From IMG/VR virus record IMGVR_UViG_3300003322_000444, positions 1-43,402 of that record: 43,402 bases of DNA. One strand, 5' to 3'. The notes beneath the pieces are model-generated. The model saw nothing but the letters and a program-made list of their open reading frames with translations, was not told where the DNA came from and searched no databases. Shown here piece after piece: positions 1-6,900 of the stretch. The position numbers and the translations under genes were made by a program. Origin of the DNA: a virus. Each line of letters starts with the position of its first letter. Position 1 is the first letter of the stretch.

Positions 1-25
1 GAGGATGTGGCCACATCCTCCGCGC
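1..25. repeat. Terminal 25-bp direct repeat containing a perfect 20-bp palindrome
   Basis: The first 25 bases recur exactly as the last 25 (43378-43402). Bases 1-20 are the perfect palindrome GAGGATGTGGCCACATCCTC. Such a short exact duplication is most simply the overlap left when a circular or circularly permuted phage map is linearised by an assembler; a true short terminal repeat is less likely but not excluded. On the closed circle there is one copy, between two tRNA-like elements, and its transcript would form a 10-bp hairpin. Confidence 0.85.
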
Positions 26-71
26 GACATGTCCGGCTCAACAACACAGAGTCGGCGTACATCACGCGTTG

Positions 72-189
72 TGGGCTGGGGAGGAATCGAACCTCCAACG
101 TGGGACTGCCCGCATCCAGAGCCCTTGTGCACAGGTCTCCGAGATCCGCCATGGTGGCATCCCTGCTCTGCCGATTGAGCTACCAGCCC
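72..189 (-). tRNA. tRNA-like gene with about 45 extra bases in the anticodon arm
   Basis: Read on the minus strand, acceptor strands GGGCTGG (189-183) and CCAGCCC (79-73) pair perfectly and are followed by discriminator A. The D stem is GCTC/GAGC with an eight-base loop containing GG, and the T arm is GGAGG-TTCGATT-CCTCC. Between D and T arms, GGGAT and GTCCC can pair as the anticodon stem, but they enclose 52 bases instead of seven. The insert can form small local helices (GCCA/TGGC and the palindrome TGTGCACA). No anticodon with U33 can be placed, and CCA is not encoded. It could be an intron-containing tRNA, a tRNA-like RNA with another role, or a decayed gene. Confidence 0.55.
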
Positions 190-210
190 GTAGGTGCGGC
201 GGTATTGCAG

Positions 211-226
211 GCCCCCGCCGCGGGGC
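211..226. other. Short G+C-rich hairpin between an early gene and the tRNA-like element
   Basis: GCCCC (211-215) pairs with GGGGC (222-226) around a six-base loop. On the plus strand it is followed by TTTC. In the minus-strand operon it lies between the stop of the 53-residue gene and the 118-nt tRNA-like element, so it may be a weak terminator or an RNA-processing signal. Confidence 0.3.
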
Positions 227-239
227 TTTCGTGCCGGTG

Positions 240-401
240 TTACTCCTCGTCGGCCGCCGGGGCGTCCTCGGCCTGCTCGTCCGACCGCTCCGGCGAGAGG
301 TCGCGCAGCGCGCCGTCCTCGTTCACCGTGCCCGGCTCGGTCTGCGCGGCTTGCTCGACCTCGGTCGGACCGTGCCAGTTCTGCTCGTCCTGCTGGGACA
401 T
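240..401 (-). CDS. Small acidic hypothetical protein (53 aa)
   Basis: I do not recognise this protein. It is rich in Glu, Asp, Gln and Ala (start MSQQDEQNW, end ADEE), strongly acidic and probably disordered. I chose the ATG at 401 because GGAGGA lies a few bases upstream; an in-frame ATG at 437 has no such site. It is the only gene of the left operon with its own good promoter directly upstream (437-465), so it and the tRNA-like elements and SSB-like gene beyond it may be transcribed separately from the rest. A small acidic protein expressed this way could be a protein-binding inhibitor or DNA mimic, but that is inference from composition only. Confidence 0.65.
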   Translation of the reverse strand: MSQQDEQNWHGPTEVEQAAQTEPGTVNEDGALRDLSPERSDEQAEDAPAADEE

Positions 402-436
402 CTGTCCTCCATCTGCTGTGTTGCGGCGTTGCGTCA

Positions 437-465
437 ATCCTAATGACGAGTCAATGGCTTGTCAA
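437..465 (-). promoter_or_regulatory. Consensus-like promoter with embedded operator
   Basis: On the minus strand, TTGACA (465-460) and TAGGAT (442-437) are separated by exactly 17 bases, a near-consensus vegetative promoter. The spacer holds the inverted repeat ATTGAC-TC-GTCATT (455-442), also found at 6907-6920, 11667-11680 and 11716-11729. The -10 overlaps the TAG stop of the upstream gene. It would drive the gene at 401-240 and the RNAs beyond. Confidence 0.75.
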
Positions 466-727
466 CAGAAGACGCCAGACTCAGGTCCAGTGCCCACGCC
501 TGCGCCCGGTAAATCCCCCGGAGCTGGCCGGAGATGTTCTCGTAGCACAGCCAGAAGAACATGCCGGGGATGAGCGTCGCCGGCGGCCAGTCCAGCAGAC
601 CGTACCCGATGGTGGCGACGGCCAGTAGAACGGACATCAGGAGCGCCAGGACGAGCTTGGTGCGTTGCAGGCGCTCGATCTTGACGATCTGACGATCGTG
701 TTCGGCTTGCACAGCGGACGTGCTCAT
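440..727 (-). CDS. Small membrane protein (95 aa), two hydrophobic segments
   Basis: The protein begins MSTSAVQAEHDRQIVKIERL and has two hydrophobic stretches at about residues 24-42 and 47-63, so it should span the membrane twice with a charged N-terminal helix. The family is not recognised. The ATG at 727 overlaps the TGA of the upstream gene (ATGA), indicating translational coupling. Its last codons overlap the promoter for the next gene. A holin-like role cannot be excluded, but it is far from the lysis genes. Confidence 0.7.
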   Translation of the reverse strand: MSTSAVQAEHDRQIVKIERLQRTKLVLALLMSVLLAVATIGYGLLDWPPATLIPGMFFWLCYENISGQLRGIYRAQAWALDLSLASSVDKPLTRH

Positions 728-996
728 GCGTTCACCCCGCTCCCGTGCTGGAGGTACTTCTGGGCCGCCCGGCGCTCCTGGCGCGGGGTGAGCGGCCGGC
801 CGGGGTGCTGGTTGCTGTACGCCGCGAGGCGCTCCGAGACGCGCATGGGCTGGATCGCCGCCACCTGCTGGGCCGGTGTGCGCTTGGGGTACCGGCGCGT
901 GTTCAGGCCGTCGTGACGGCGCATCCAGATAGTGATCACCGTGTCGTTGAAGCGGCGGTTGGGCGCGTACCCGTACCGCTGGATGTTGCGGGCCAT
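724..996 (-). CDS. Basic hypothetical protein (90 aa)
   Basis: The sequence starts MARNIQRYGYAPNRRFNDTV and is rich in Arg, Gln and aromatic residues, with a Pro/Arg-rich segment (GRPLTPRQERRAAQKYL) near the C-terminus. No known domain is recognised; the charge suggests nucleic-acid or protein binding. The ATG at 996 lies just after the TGA of the upstream gene at 1000-1002, within AAAGGCTGACTG, which can serve as a weak ribosome binding site. It overlaps the next gene by four bases. Confidence 0.7.
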   Translation of the reverse strand: MARNIQRYGYAPNRRFNDTVITIWMRRHDGLNTRRYPKRTPAQQVAAIQPMRVSERLAAYSNQHPGRPLTPRQERRAAQKYLQHGSGVNA

Positions 997-999
997 CAG

Positions 1000-1380
1000 T
1001 CAGCCTTTCGAGGTGTCGGGGCGGAGGGGGGTCGGGGGGATCGGTGGCGGCACGGAGACGATCTTGCCATCCTCCATGTGGATGAGCCGGTCGATGGCGC
1101 CGGCCAGCTCCAGGAAGGCGACGACGATTCCGGCCTGTGCGTCGCCGAGCTGGAGGCTGAATCCCGGTCCGCGAATCTCCACGTGCGGGGTGGGGCGGAA
1201 GGTCAGGTGCCATAGGCCGCGCTGGGTGGTCCAGGTGGCTTCCCACCTTCGGGTGTTGGACCGACCCGGCTCGCCCTCATCGGTCTCGATGAATGCCGAC
1301 TCCGGAAGGCGGCCGAGCATGTACCGAGTGAAGTCGACGAACCCGGGTCGGGTGTCTGTCCGAGAATCTTTCATGATCAC
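1000..1380 (-). CDS. Hypothetical protein (126 aa)
   Basis: This is an unrecognised mixed alpha/beta protein. The central part (TTQRGLWHLTFRPTPHVEI, then FSLQLGDAQAGIVVAFLELA) reads as beta strands followed by a helix, and the C-terminus is Pro-rich. GTG at 1380 overlaps the TGA of the tiny membrane gene upstream (GTGA) and has AGAGGAAAA about eight bases upstream; ATG at 1374 is an alternative. It is part of the coupled early operon. Confidence 0.65.
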   Translation of the reverse strand: MIMKDSRTDTRPGFVDFTRYMLGRLPESAFIETDEGEPGRSNTRRWEATWTTQRGLWHLTFRPTPHVEIRGPGFSLQLGDAQAGIVVAFLELAGAIDRLIHMEDGKIVSVPPPIPPTPLRPDTSKG

Positions 1381-1493
1381 TTCATTTTTCCTCTGAATGG
1401 CCAGTCACCAGCCGCATATGCGAGAAGTAGATAGACCCCTATCGAGAGCGGCACCAGAAGGACGCACGCCTCCGGGAAGAAGCCCCCGCTCAC
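1377..1493 (-). CDS. Tiny membrane protein (38 aa)
   Basis: GTG at 1493 overlaps the TGA of the upstream gene, and its own TGA overlaps the GTG of the downstream gene, so this short frame fits the operon exactly. The product starts VSGGFFPEACVLLVPL, has one hydrophobic segment (about residues 8-27) and ends in a basic tail (FRGKMK). The frame is short enough to be missed by default gene callers. The role is unknown; single-span phage miniproteins of this kind often modify host membrane functions. Confidence 0.65.
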   Translation of the reverse strand: MSGGFFPEACVLLVPLSIGVYLLLAYAAGDWPFRGKMK

Positions 1494-1723
1494 TCTCCGT
1501 CTACCTTGATCAGGCGAACCTCGATGTCGGTCCGCTGGCCGTAACCGTCGATCTTGTGAATGACGTCGGACACGCGGTAGGTTCCGGCCGCCTCGATGAT
1601 CACGGCCTCACCGCGGCGGGGCGGGTTCGTGGTGGAGCTATCCGCCCGGGTGGACCAGGACGCCAGTTCGGCTCCGTCACTCACCCGCACGAAACGCACG
1701 TAGTTCCACGACCAGACGCTCAC
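1490..1723 (-). CDS. Hypothetical beta-rich protein (77 aa)
   Basis: GTG at 1723 overlaps the TGA of the large nuclease gene (GTGA), which sets the start. The sequence (VSVWSWNYVRFVRVSDGAEL, ending EVRLIKVDGE) alternates hydrophobic and charged residues, as in a small beta barrel. The PPRRGEAVIIEAAGTYRVSD stretch resembles an SH3- or OB-like strand pattern, but no family can be assigned. Confidence 0.65.
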   Translation of the reverse strand: MSVWSWNYVRFVRVSDGAELASWSTRADSSTTNPPRRGEAVIIEAAGTYRVSDVIHKIDGYGQRTDIEVRLIKVDGE

Positions 1724-3864
1724 GACTTCAGCGCCATGATCGGGCAGGCGTAGCGGACCGGGCAGATGCCGCACGGCTTGCCGTACTCCGTGCCGGGGTT
1801 CGCTGGGTAGACCGAGCCCAGGTGCATGGCGGCCACCTGGCCGGCCCGGTAGTCGATCTCCGCGTCGGAGATGAGCTGTTTCGGGATGATGGGATCGGTC
1901 GTCTTACCGGAGCGCGAGTCGTAGTACGCCGCGCTGACCTCGATCTGGTCGCCGGTCATGCGCCGTACCGCGCGCGCGTAGTAGGCGAGCTGGAAGTCGT
2001 CCTTCGGCAGATCCTTGCCGCTCTTGGGGTCGATGACCTGGAGCTCGATACCTTCCGGTATGACGCGCATCCAGACCTGATCGATACGCCCCTCGGCGTA
2101 GACGTCGGTGAATCGGCTGTAGGGGATCGGGTACTGGAACTCGAACTCCAGCATCGGCCCCTTCGGCGTCTGGAAGATCTGCCATCCGGCGGCGTGCCGC
2201 TCGTTGGACCACACGATGTAGTCCTGGAGCATGCCCGGCGCGTTCTCGCGCCACCAGTCCGGCGTCTCGATCCCCTTGTTCGACGTACGCCAGAGCTCCT
2301 GTGGCAAGTCCGGCCCGGCGGCCTGTTCAGCTTCGGCGATGGCCAGATCAAAGTACGTGTCAAACAGGTAGCGGCACGAGCGGATGTCCCTGGTCATGAT
2401 GGCTGTCACCGCGGTAGGCGAGGCTACCCCGTCGAGGATGCCCACTTGGGCGAGCCGCGTACGCTCGATCATTTCGTAGCAGGAGTGCAGTGCCGTACCG
2501 GCGACGTTGGCCCAGGTCGGAACCTGCGGAACCTGATCCACGTCGATCAGCCGGAGCTGGAGCCCGCACGCCTCGCCCGTCTTGATGGCGCTCTGGTGGA
2601 TGCCCGCGGGCGGCTGGTTGCCGTATCCGTCCCATGGGACGGGGTTCGTCGGAACCGGCGTCCACCACGTGGCCTTGGGCGGATCGGGCGCACTGAACGG
2701 GTCGGCTGAGGTGATCTCCATGGTCCCGTCCTTCATAATCTCCACGCGGTCCGATAGCCCCTTCTCGATGACGTCGCCATGCTCAACTAAAACGGCCAGG
2801 CTGAATGCGTCGGAGTGCGCCTCGCGCGGATACCCGCACTGCGAGCGCATGGTGATGACGCCCGTGTCGGAACTGGGATCTTCAGAGGTGGTCTCGTCGC
2901 TCCAGCGCTCGCAGTAGTCCCGGGTGCCGACGAACGCGTGATCTCGCTGAATCGTGGTCACGATAGCCCGCTGGACGGCCAGGTCGTCGTACGCGCCCGC
3001 GGCACGCAGTTCCGCACGGGGCGACGGCTCCGCCTCGCGCTGGACCTCCGATCCGCCGCAGCAGCGCAGCGACTGGCAGTACTCCTTGACCGTCGTGCGG
3101 CAGAAGCAGGGATCATCACCGTGCCGCGGGCAGTCTTGTTGTGGACCGTCCCCCGCTGGCGGGGGCGTGCACGTGCACCCGTTCAGGAAGAAGTCCGAAC
3201 CGGCGGTAACGATCCCCGTGGGCAGGTCGAACCCCTTCGCGATCGTGTCCGCCAAGACGGCGTCCAGCTCGGCCGTGCTCGACGCTTGGTCGGCGCCCGC
3301 GTAGATGCAACCCGGAAGATGGATGCCGTTGTCGCACCCGATCGGCTGGCACGGGTTCAGCGGCACGTCATTGTCGTTGGGGGCTGGCAGATCCTCGGGG
3401 CGCCGGTTGTCGGCCCAGCGCATCCCGTTCCCTTCGTGCGCGGTGCCCAGCGGGTGCGGCGCCAGGGCGCACTTCGCACCGGAGATCGTCTCCGGCCAGC
3501 CGCACGGTGGGGCGTCCGGGTTGTCCATCTGGTTGAGTTGCCGGTGATTCTCGCGGACCTGAGCGTCGGTGGGCCAGCTCTTCACCGCAGCGGGGGCGGC
3601 AGCCGGGGCGTCGCTCGCGCCGTCCTTGCGCAGGCTGACGGCGATGCCGGCCAGTTCGGACGCGGCGTACTGGAGCTTCTCGTCCGTACCTTTCGCGCCC
3701 CGCCGGTTGGCCGCCACCAGCTCGGCGCCGCGGTTGCGCCACTGGGTGGCGATCTCCTCCAGGACGTCGGCGAGCGCTTCCGCGCCGCCGGGCTCCAGCC
3801 TGGCCATCAGCAGCGCGTTGCGCGCCCGGTTGGCCAACTGGATCTGATCGGGTAGTGCACTCAT
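1720..3864 (-). CDS. Cas4/RecB-like PD-(D/E)XK nuclease with a large cysteine-rich N-terminal extension (714 aa)
   Basis: The C-terminal part (about residues 430-714) has PD-(D/E)XK nuclease features: a GTALHSCYE helix (G-x-x-x-H-x-x-x-E type), GRIDQVW, then VIDPKSGK with the catalytic D...K, and a Q-x-x-x-Y helix (QLAYYARAV). It ends with CGICPVRYACP, which with an earlier Cys could hold an Fe-S cluster as in Cas4/AddB-type exonucleases. Such phage nucleases process DNA ends during recombination and replication. The first ~400 residues are not recognised; they contain several Cys clusters (CTCTPP, CPRHGDDPCFCR, CQSLRCC) suggesting bound zinc. Typical phage Cas4 proteins are under half this length. 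The ATG at 3864 overlaps the upstream stop. Confidence 0.75.
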   Translation of the reverse strand: MSALPDQIQLANRARNALLMARLEPGGAEALADVLEEIATQWRNRGAELVAANRRGAKGTDEKLQYAASELAGIAVSLRKDGASDAPAAAPAAVKSWPTDAQVRENHRQLNQMDNPDAPPCGWPETISGAKCALAPHPLGTAHEGNGMRWADNRRPEDLPAPNDNDVPLNPCQPIGCDNGIHLPGCIYAGADQASSTAELDAVLADTIAKGFDLPTGIVTAGSDFFLNGCTCTPPPAGDGPQQDCPRHGDDPCFCRTTVKEYCQSLRCCGGSEVQREAEPSPRAELRAAGAYDDLAVQRAIVTTIQRDHAFVGTRDYCERWSDETTSEDPSSDTGVITMRSQCGYPREAHSDAFSLAVLVEHGDVIEKGLSDRVEIMKDGTMEITSADPFSAPDPPKATWWTPVPTNPVPWDGYGNQPPAGIHQSAIKTGEACGLQLRLIDVDQVPQVPTWANVAGTALHSCYEMIERTRLAQVGILDGVASPTAVTAIMTRDIRSCRYLFDTYFDLAIAEAEQAAGPDLPQELWRTSNKGIETPDWWRENAPGMLQDYIVWSNERHAAGWQIFQTPKGPMLEFEFQYPIPYSRFTDVYAEGRIDQVWMRVIPEGIELQVIDPKSGKDLPKDDFQLAYYARAVRRMTGDQIEVSAAYYDSRSGKTTDPIIPKQLISDAEIDYRAGQVAAMHLGSVYPANPGTEYGKPCGICPVRYACPIMALKS

Positions 3865-4142
3865 GGCAGTAGTCCCTTGCGTCGTAGCAGGTCGATGATC
3901 GGATATATGTCGGACGGCGGGATGCCGAGCAGCTCGGCGATCTCACGCTCTCGGTACGCCTGGGAGCGTAGAGCGATGATGCGGGACGCCAGCTCGACCG
4001 GCGACAGTTCGGTGCCCAGGCTGTAGAGCGCGAGCGTGCCCCGGCGCCGGTTGCGGTGGTAGCAGCGCGTACACAGCCCCCACGCCAGGTGCATGCGGAA
4101 GTTGTCGCAGTCCGCGCACCATCGGCGGGGCGTGGGCGCCAT
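3861..4142 (-). CDS. Zinc-finger plus helix-turn-helix DNA-binding protein (93 aa)
   Basis: The N-terminal part has paired CxxC motifs (WCADC at residues 8-12 and CTRC about 12 residues later), a small treble-clef or ribbon zinc site. The C-terminal half (AYREREIAELLGIPPSDIYP, then IIDLLRRKGLLP) is a typical helix-turn-helix of MerR/resolvase or sigma-region-4 type. It is likely a transcriptional regulator or DNA-targeting factor encoded directly ahead of the nuclease, with a four-base overlap. Partner and operator are unknown; it could also be a transcript-modulating factor. Confidence 0.75.
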   Translation of the reverse strand: MAPTPRRWCADCDNFRMHLAWGLCTRCYHRNRRRGTLALYSLGTELSPVELASRIIALRSQAYREREIAELLGIPPSDIYPIIDLLRRKGLLP

Positions 4143-4145
4143 GAC

Positions 4146-4235
4146 TCAGCGGCGGGCCGTGCCGCGCAGGAAGTACAGGACCCCGGCGACGAGTGCGGCA
4201 CCCAGGAATAAGACGGCGATCACGGATTCAGGCAT
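4146..4235 (-). CDS. Tiny single-span membrane protein (29 aa)
   Basis: The frame runs ATG (4235) to TGA (4148-4146) between two other small genes, leaving only three bases on each side. The product begins MPESVIAVLFLGAALVAG and has one membrane segment (about residues 4-22) followed by a basic tail (RGTARR), consistent with an N-out/C-in orientation. No family is recognised. Support is the tight operon packing and the clear hydrophobic profile. Confidence 0.6.
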   Translation of the reverse strand: MPESVIAVLFLGAALVAGVLYFLRGTARR

Positions 4236-4238
4236 GCG

Positions 4239-4328
4239 TCAATGGTCGCCGTCGGCGCAGCGGACGATGCCGATTACGCAGGTGTGGGCGACGTCGAGCG
4301 GGTTCTCGGCGCAGTCCCAGCACTCCAT
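4239..4328 (-). CDS. Tiny cysteine-rich protein (29 aa), possible zinc knuckle
   Basis: The product is MECWDCAENPLDVAHTCVIG followed by nine residues containing one more Cys. The spacing CxxC-x11-C-x6-C could bind one zinc. GGAAGG lies eight bases before the ATG at 4328; an upstream in-frame GTG at 4352 overlaps the stop of the preceding gene and would add eight residues. Role unknown. It is bracketed by tightly spaced operon genes. Confidence 0.55.
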   Translation of the reverse strand: MECWDCAENPLDVAHTCVIGIVRCADGDH

Positions 4329-4348
4329 GCTGGTCGCCTTCCAGGTGC

Positions 4349-4891
4349 TCACACCGCACCGTCCTGCCCGGCCGTGACCTGCTCTTCTGTCTTATCCGGA
4401 ACGGCGGCTCGGGACAGAGCAAGGGATTGCGGCGATGCAGCGTCCTGAGTGGACGCACCGTCCTGCCCGGCCATGTCGCCGGCCGCGGGGGCGGGCTGCC
4501 ACCGCCCTCGCAGGGTCTTGATGGCGTCGCTGATGACTTCTTCGCCGCTGATGCCGTCGGTGTCGCGGATGTAGTCGTCCAGGTCGCTGAGGGTGTCGGT
4601 GATCCGCTTGGTCGCCTCGTCCAGCTCGGCCTGGGCAGCGGCGAGGTCGGCGATCAGCTGCTCGATCATGTCGGCGCCGGTCTCGGCCTGGCGGCGCCAC
4701 TTGGCCTTGGCGTCCTCCGCTCGCTCCAGCTCCTTGCGCAGCGCGTCCACCTGGCGCCTGCCTTGCCGGAGGATGGCCGCAGCCATCTTGCCGCACGACA
4801 TCAGGTAGCGCGGATCGCACGAGCACTCTCGGTCGTGTTCCGCCTTGGCCGCCGCGATGATCGTTTCTTGTGTACGCGGTTCGGGGCTCAT
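4349..4891 (-). CDS. Coiled-coil hypothetical protein (180 aa)
   Basis: Residues 40-110 form a long heptad-like helix rich in Arg, Glu, Ala and Leu, preceded by a Cys-containing segment (ECSCDPRYLMSCG) that may bind metal. The C-terminal third is low-complexity, rich in Gly, Ala, Gln and Asp, and contains the repeated tripeptide QDG. ATG at 4891 overlaps the TGA of the upstream membrane-anchored gene. The function is not recognised; an oligomeric scaffold is plausible. Confidence 0.7.
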   Translation of the reverse strand: MSPEPRTQETIIAAAKAEHDRECSCDPRYLMSCGKMAAAILRQGRRQVDALRKELERAEDAKAKWRRQAETGADMIEQLIADLAAAQAELDEATKRITDTLSDLDDYIRDTDGISGEEVISDAIKTLRGRWQPAPAAGDMAGQDGASTQDAASPQSLALSRAAVPDKTEEQVTAGQDGAV

Positions 4892-5442
4892 GCCGGGACT
4901 CCTGCCCACTCGGCGATGACGGCGGCCAGGGCCTCGTCCGACAGATCCGGCTCGGCGGCCAGCTCCGCCTCCATGTCGATCAAGACGGCCTCGTTGATCT
5001 TCTCGACCAGCTCGGTACGGTTGCCGTGCGCCTGCTCGATCAGCTCGGCGGCGCGGATCTCGGTCACGCCGCCGGCGTAACCCATGAAGCGTGCGAACGC
5101 GTCGGCGGACAGCTCAGCGGAGGCCAGGATGCGCAGTTCCATGGTGGCGAGATCGGCCAGCAACGCGTTGATCTCCGTACGCAGGATGGCGGTCTCACTC
5201 TCGGCCAGCCAGTCTTCCAGCGTCTTGCCGGCCGGGGCGCCGTCTGCCGCGATCTCGACCATGGTCCGCGCCGGTGGGAGGATGGAGATGCGCACGGCGT
5301 TGGCCCGGTACGCCGCGATGGCCGCCGCGTCCATCCGCTGAGCCTTGGTCCGGCCGGTATCCAAGCGCCGGGCGTACGCACGCCCGCTGTAGAGCAGGGC
5401 GGCGATGAGCGCGACGGCGACGAGCAGAGCAATCTTGATCAT
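4888..5442 (-). CDS. Membrane-anchored hypothetical protein (184 aa)
   Basis: An N-terminal hydrophobic segment (MIKIALLVAVALIAALLYSG) gives a single membrane anchor without a clear cleavage site. The rest is a helical, mostly soluble domain rich in Ala and Glu (for example RTEINALLADLATMELRILA). No family is recognised. The start overlaps the upstream stop by four bases. A membrane-tethered helical protein in an early operon could recruit host factors or act in exclusion; this is inference. Confidence 0.7.
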   Translation of the reverse strand: MIKIALLVAVALIAALLYSGRAYARRLDTGRTKAQRMDAAAIAAYRANAVRISILPPARTMVEIAADGAPAGKTLEDWLAESETAILRTEINALLADLATMELRILASAELSADAFARFMGYAGGVTEIRAAELIEQAHGNRTELVEKINEAVLIDMEAELAAEPDLSDEALAAVIAEWAGVPA

Positions 5443-5696
5443 GATTCATCCCTCAAGTACTCGATGTTGTTGAACGCTGAAGCCAGCAGGGCCACGGCGA
5501 CGTCGCGTTGTTCGACGACGACCGGAACGACGGTGAGCGGATCCACGCGAACCACTCTGGTCGCTCCGTTCGCCGCGCGCAGCACTCGGGCCTCGGGTAC
5601 GCCGGCCACGCCCGGCATGACGTGCACGACGCGCCCGGACTCCAGAATCACGCGCTGGTGCGGGCGTACGTCGCGCCACGGGACCGGGACGATCAT
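5439..5696 (-). CDS. Small beta-rich hypothetical protein (85 aa)
   Basis: The sequence MIVPVPWRDVRPHQRVILES alternates hydrophobic strands with turns for about 60 residues and ends in a helix (VALLASAFNNIEYLRDES). It looks like a compact beta barrel. No family is recognised. ATG at 5696 overlaps the upstream TGA. Confidence 0.65.
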   Translation of the reverse strand: MIVPVPWRDVRPHQRVILESGRVVHVMPGVAGVPEARVLRAANGATRVVRVDPLTVVPVVVEQRDVAVALLASAFNNIEYLRDES

Positions 5697-5956
5697 CGGT
5701 CCTCCAGAAGGCCGTCACGCTGGGCGATGAGGTCTTCCACGCCGCGGACGCCGGTCGGGTAGAGGAAGCCGGCGTCTCGGAGCGCCTTGTTGATCTTCTC
5801 TAGCTCGCGCGTCGCTTCATCCTTGGCGTGCGCGCGGGTGGCCGTCTCGACGACCGGAACGACGCGAGACAGTAGGACGGCGATGGATTCCCGCTGGTCC
5901 TGCTCCATGGCGATGTCCTCGGCCAGGCTGATCAGATGCAACGTGAACGGCGTCAT
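5693..5956 (-). CDS. Helical hypothetical protein (87 aa)
   Basis: The protein is mainly helical, with a central charged region (HAKDEATRELEKINKALRDA) and a C-terminal helix (GVEDLIAQRDGLLEDR). No hydrophobic span is seen. The start overlaps the upstream stop (ATGA). The family is not recognised. Confidence 0.65.
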   Translation of the reverse strand: MTPFTLHLISLAEDIAMEQDQRESIAVLLSRVVPVVETATRAHAKDEATRELEKINKALRDAGFLYPTGVRGVEDLIAQRDGLLEDR

Positions 5957-6504
5957 GACGGCGCTCCGGCTTCGGGGTGCGCCTGGTTGAATTCGGCCCA
6001 GCGAACCGGGTCGAGCGCGGTGTGTGCGCCGTACTGCTCAGCGCCGGTCGCGTCGGTCTCGTCATCGCCGTACGCCTGACGCCAGTCGTGCTCCGCCTGG
6101 CCGAGGAAGTCGGCGACGGCGGTCAGGCGCTGGACGTGGCTGGAGAGCTGGCCGATCTGGTCGTTTCGAATGGCCACGGTGCGAAGCAGCTCGCCAACCT
6201 CGTTCTGGAGCCGGTCCCGCTGGACGGCCATGGCCTGGAGTTCACGATCCTTGGCCGGGATGGTGCTCGCCTTGCCCAGCTCCCGGTCGAGGTCATTGGA
6301 CAGCTCCCGGATCCGCTGCTGGGCCGCGATCAACTGGGTTTGCACCTCTTCAACCTGGGGCGCCAGGTAGACCGGTGCGGGATCCAAAATCGGCCAGCCG
6401 GGGATGCGTCCCTGGAGGTTGTCGCGCAGCTCGATCAGTTCCAGCTCCAGGGCGTCACGCTGGCGTCGCATTCGTAGGTACTTGGTCCTGTCGTCGGCAG
6501 TCAC
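5953..6504 (-). CDS. Long coiled-coil protein (183 aa)
   Basis: GTG at 6504 overlaps the TGA of the first operon gene. Residues 10-125 are almost continuous amphipathic helix with heptad spacing, broken by a Pro-rich turn (RIPGWPILDPAPVYLAP) that would let the chain fold back as a hairpin. The C-terminal 45 residues are acidic and aromatic (AEHDWRQAYGDDETDATG). It is likely an oligomer; function unknown. Confidence 0.7.
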   Translation of the reverse strand: MTADDRTKYLRMRRQRDALELELIELRDNLQGRIPGWPILDPAPVYLAPQVEEVQTQLIAAQQRIRELSNDLDRELGKASTIPAKDRELQAMAVQRDRLQNEVGELLRTVAIRNDQIGQLSSHVQRLTAVADFLGQAEHDWRQAYGDDETDATGAEQYGAHTALDPVRWAEFNQAHPEAGAPS

Positions 6505-6893
6505 GAGATCACGCCCGAGGTGCTCGCATCGATCGCGAGGGGGCGGCCAAGAGCCGCGCGGGTGGCGCGATCGATCCCCTGCTCGATGATCAAGACCTCA
6601 TCAGGCGCCCAGCGCCACTCCACGCCGGCCTGGCAGTCCCACCCCGTGGTGTCACAGAACGCCATGCACGCGGCCCACGAGCCGTCCGTGAGGCGGGCAA
6701 TCAGCCTGACGTTGGTCTCAGCACTGTCCCCTTCCCGGACCTGCCAGGCCACCACTTCGGCGATGCGCTCCGGGGTGACGTCAGCCACCCGCGTGCCGTC
6801 CGTGACGGAGTACGTGCCGCTGTACAGACCCAGGTGACCCCCGGGGAAGAGGACGTCCCAGTCCTCGATCTTGAATGCCTCTGCTTCGGTCAT
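6501..6893 (-). CDS. First gene of the leftward early operon, hypothetical (130 aa)
   Basis: The ATG at 6893 follows closely a minus-strand promoter (-10 at 6906-6901), leaving a very short leader. The protein (MTEAEAFKIEDWDVLFPGGH) is a mixed alpha/beta domain with several Trp and a Cys pair around TTGWDCQAGVEWRW; it is not recognised. As the promoter-proximal gene it should be the most strongly expressed early protein. Small acidic first-transcribed phage proteins are often host-takeover or anti-defence factors, which is inference here. Confidence 0.7.
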   Translation of the reverse strand: MTEAEAFKIEDWDVLFPGGHLGLYSGTYSVTDGTRVADVTPERIAEVVAWQVREGDSAETNVRLIARLTDGSWAACMAFCDTTGWDCQAGVEWRWAPDEVLIIEQGIDRATRAALGRPLAIDASTSGVIS

Positions 6894-6900
6894 GGGAGCG

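Noticed and set aside
72-189. Group I intron in the tRNA-like gene
   Set aside because: The insert is only about 45 bases and shows no P/Q/R/S or P7-like elements; far too short for a self-splicing group I intron.
7-573. Plus-strand frames across the tRNA-like region
   Set aside because: They run through the tRNA-like element and antisense to the 53-aa gene, are Cys/Arg/Ser-rich and lack support.
724-1246. Minus-strand frame extending the 95-aa membrane gene upstream to 1246
   Set aside because: The upstream part overlaps two supported genes in other frames; the ATG at 727 with ATGA overlap is the better start.
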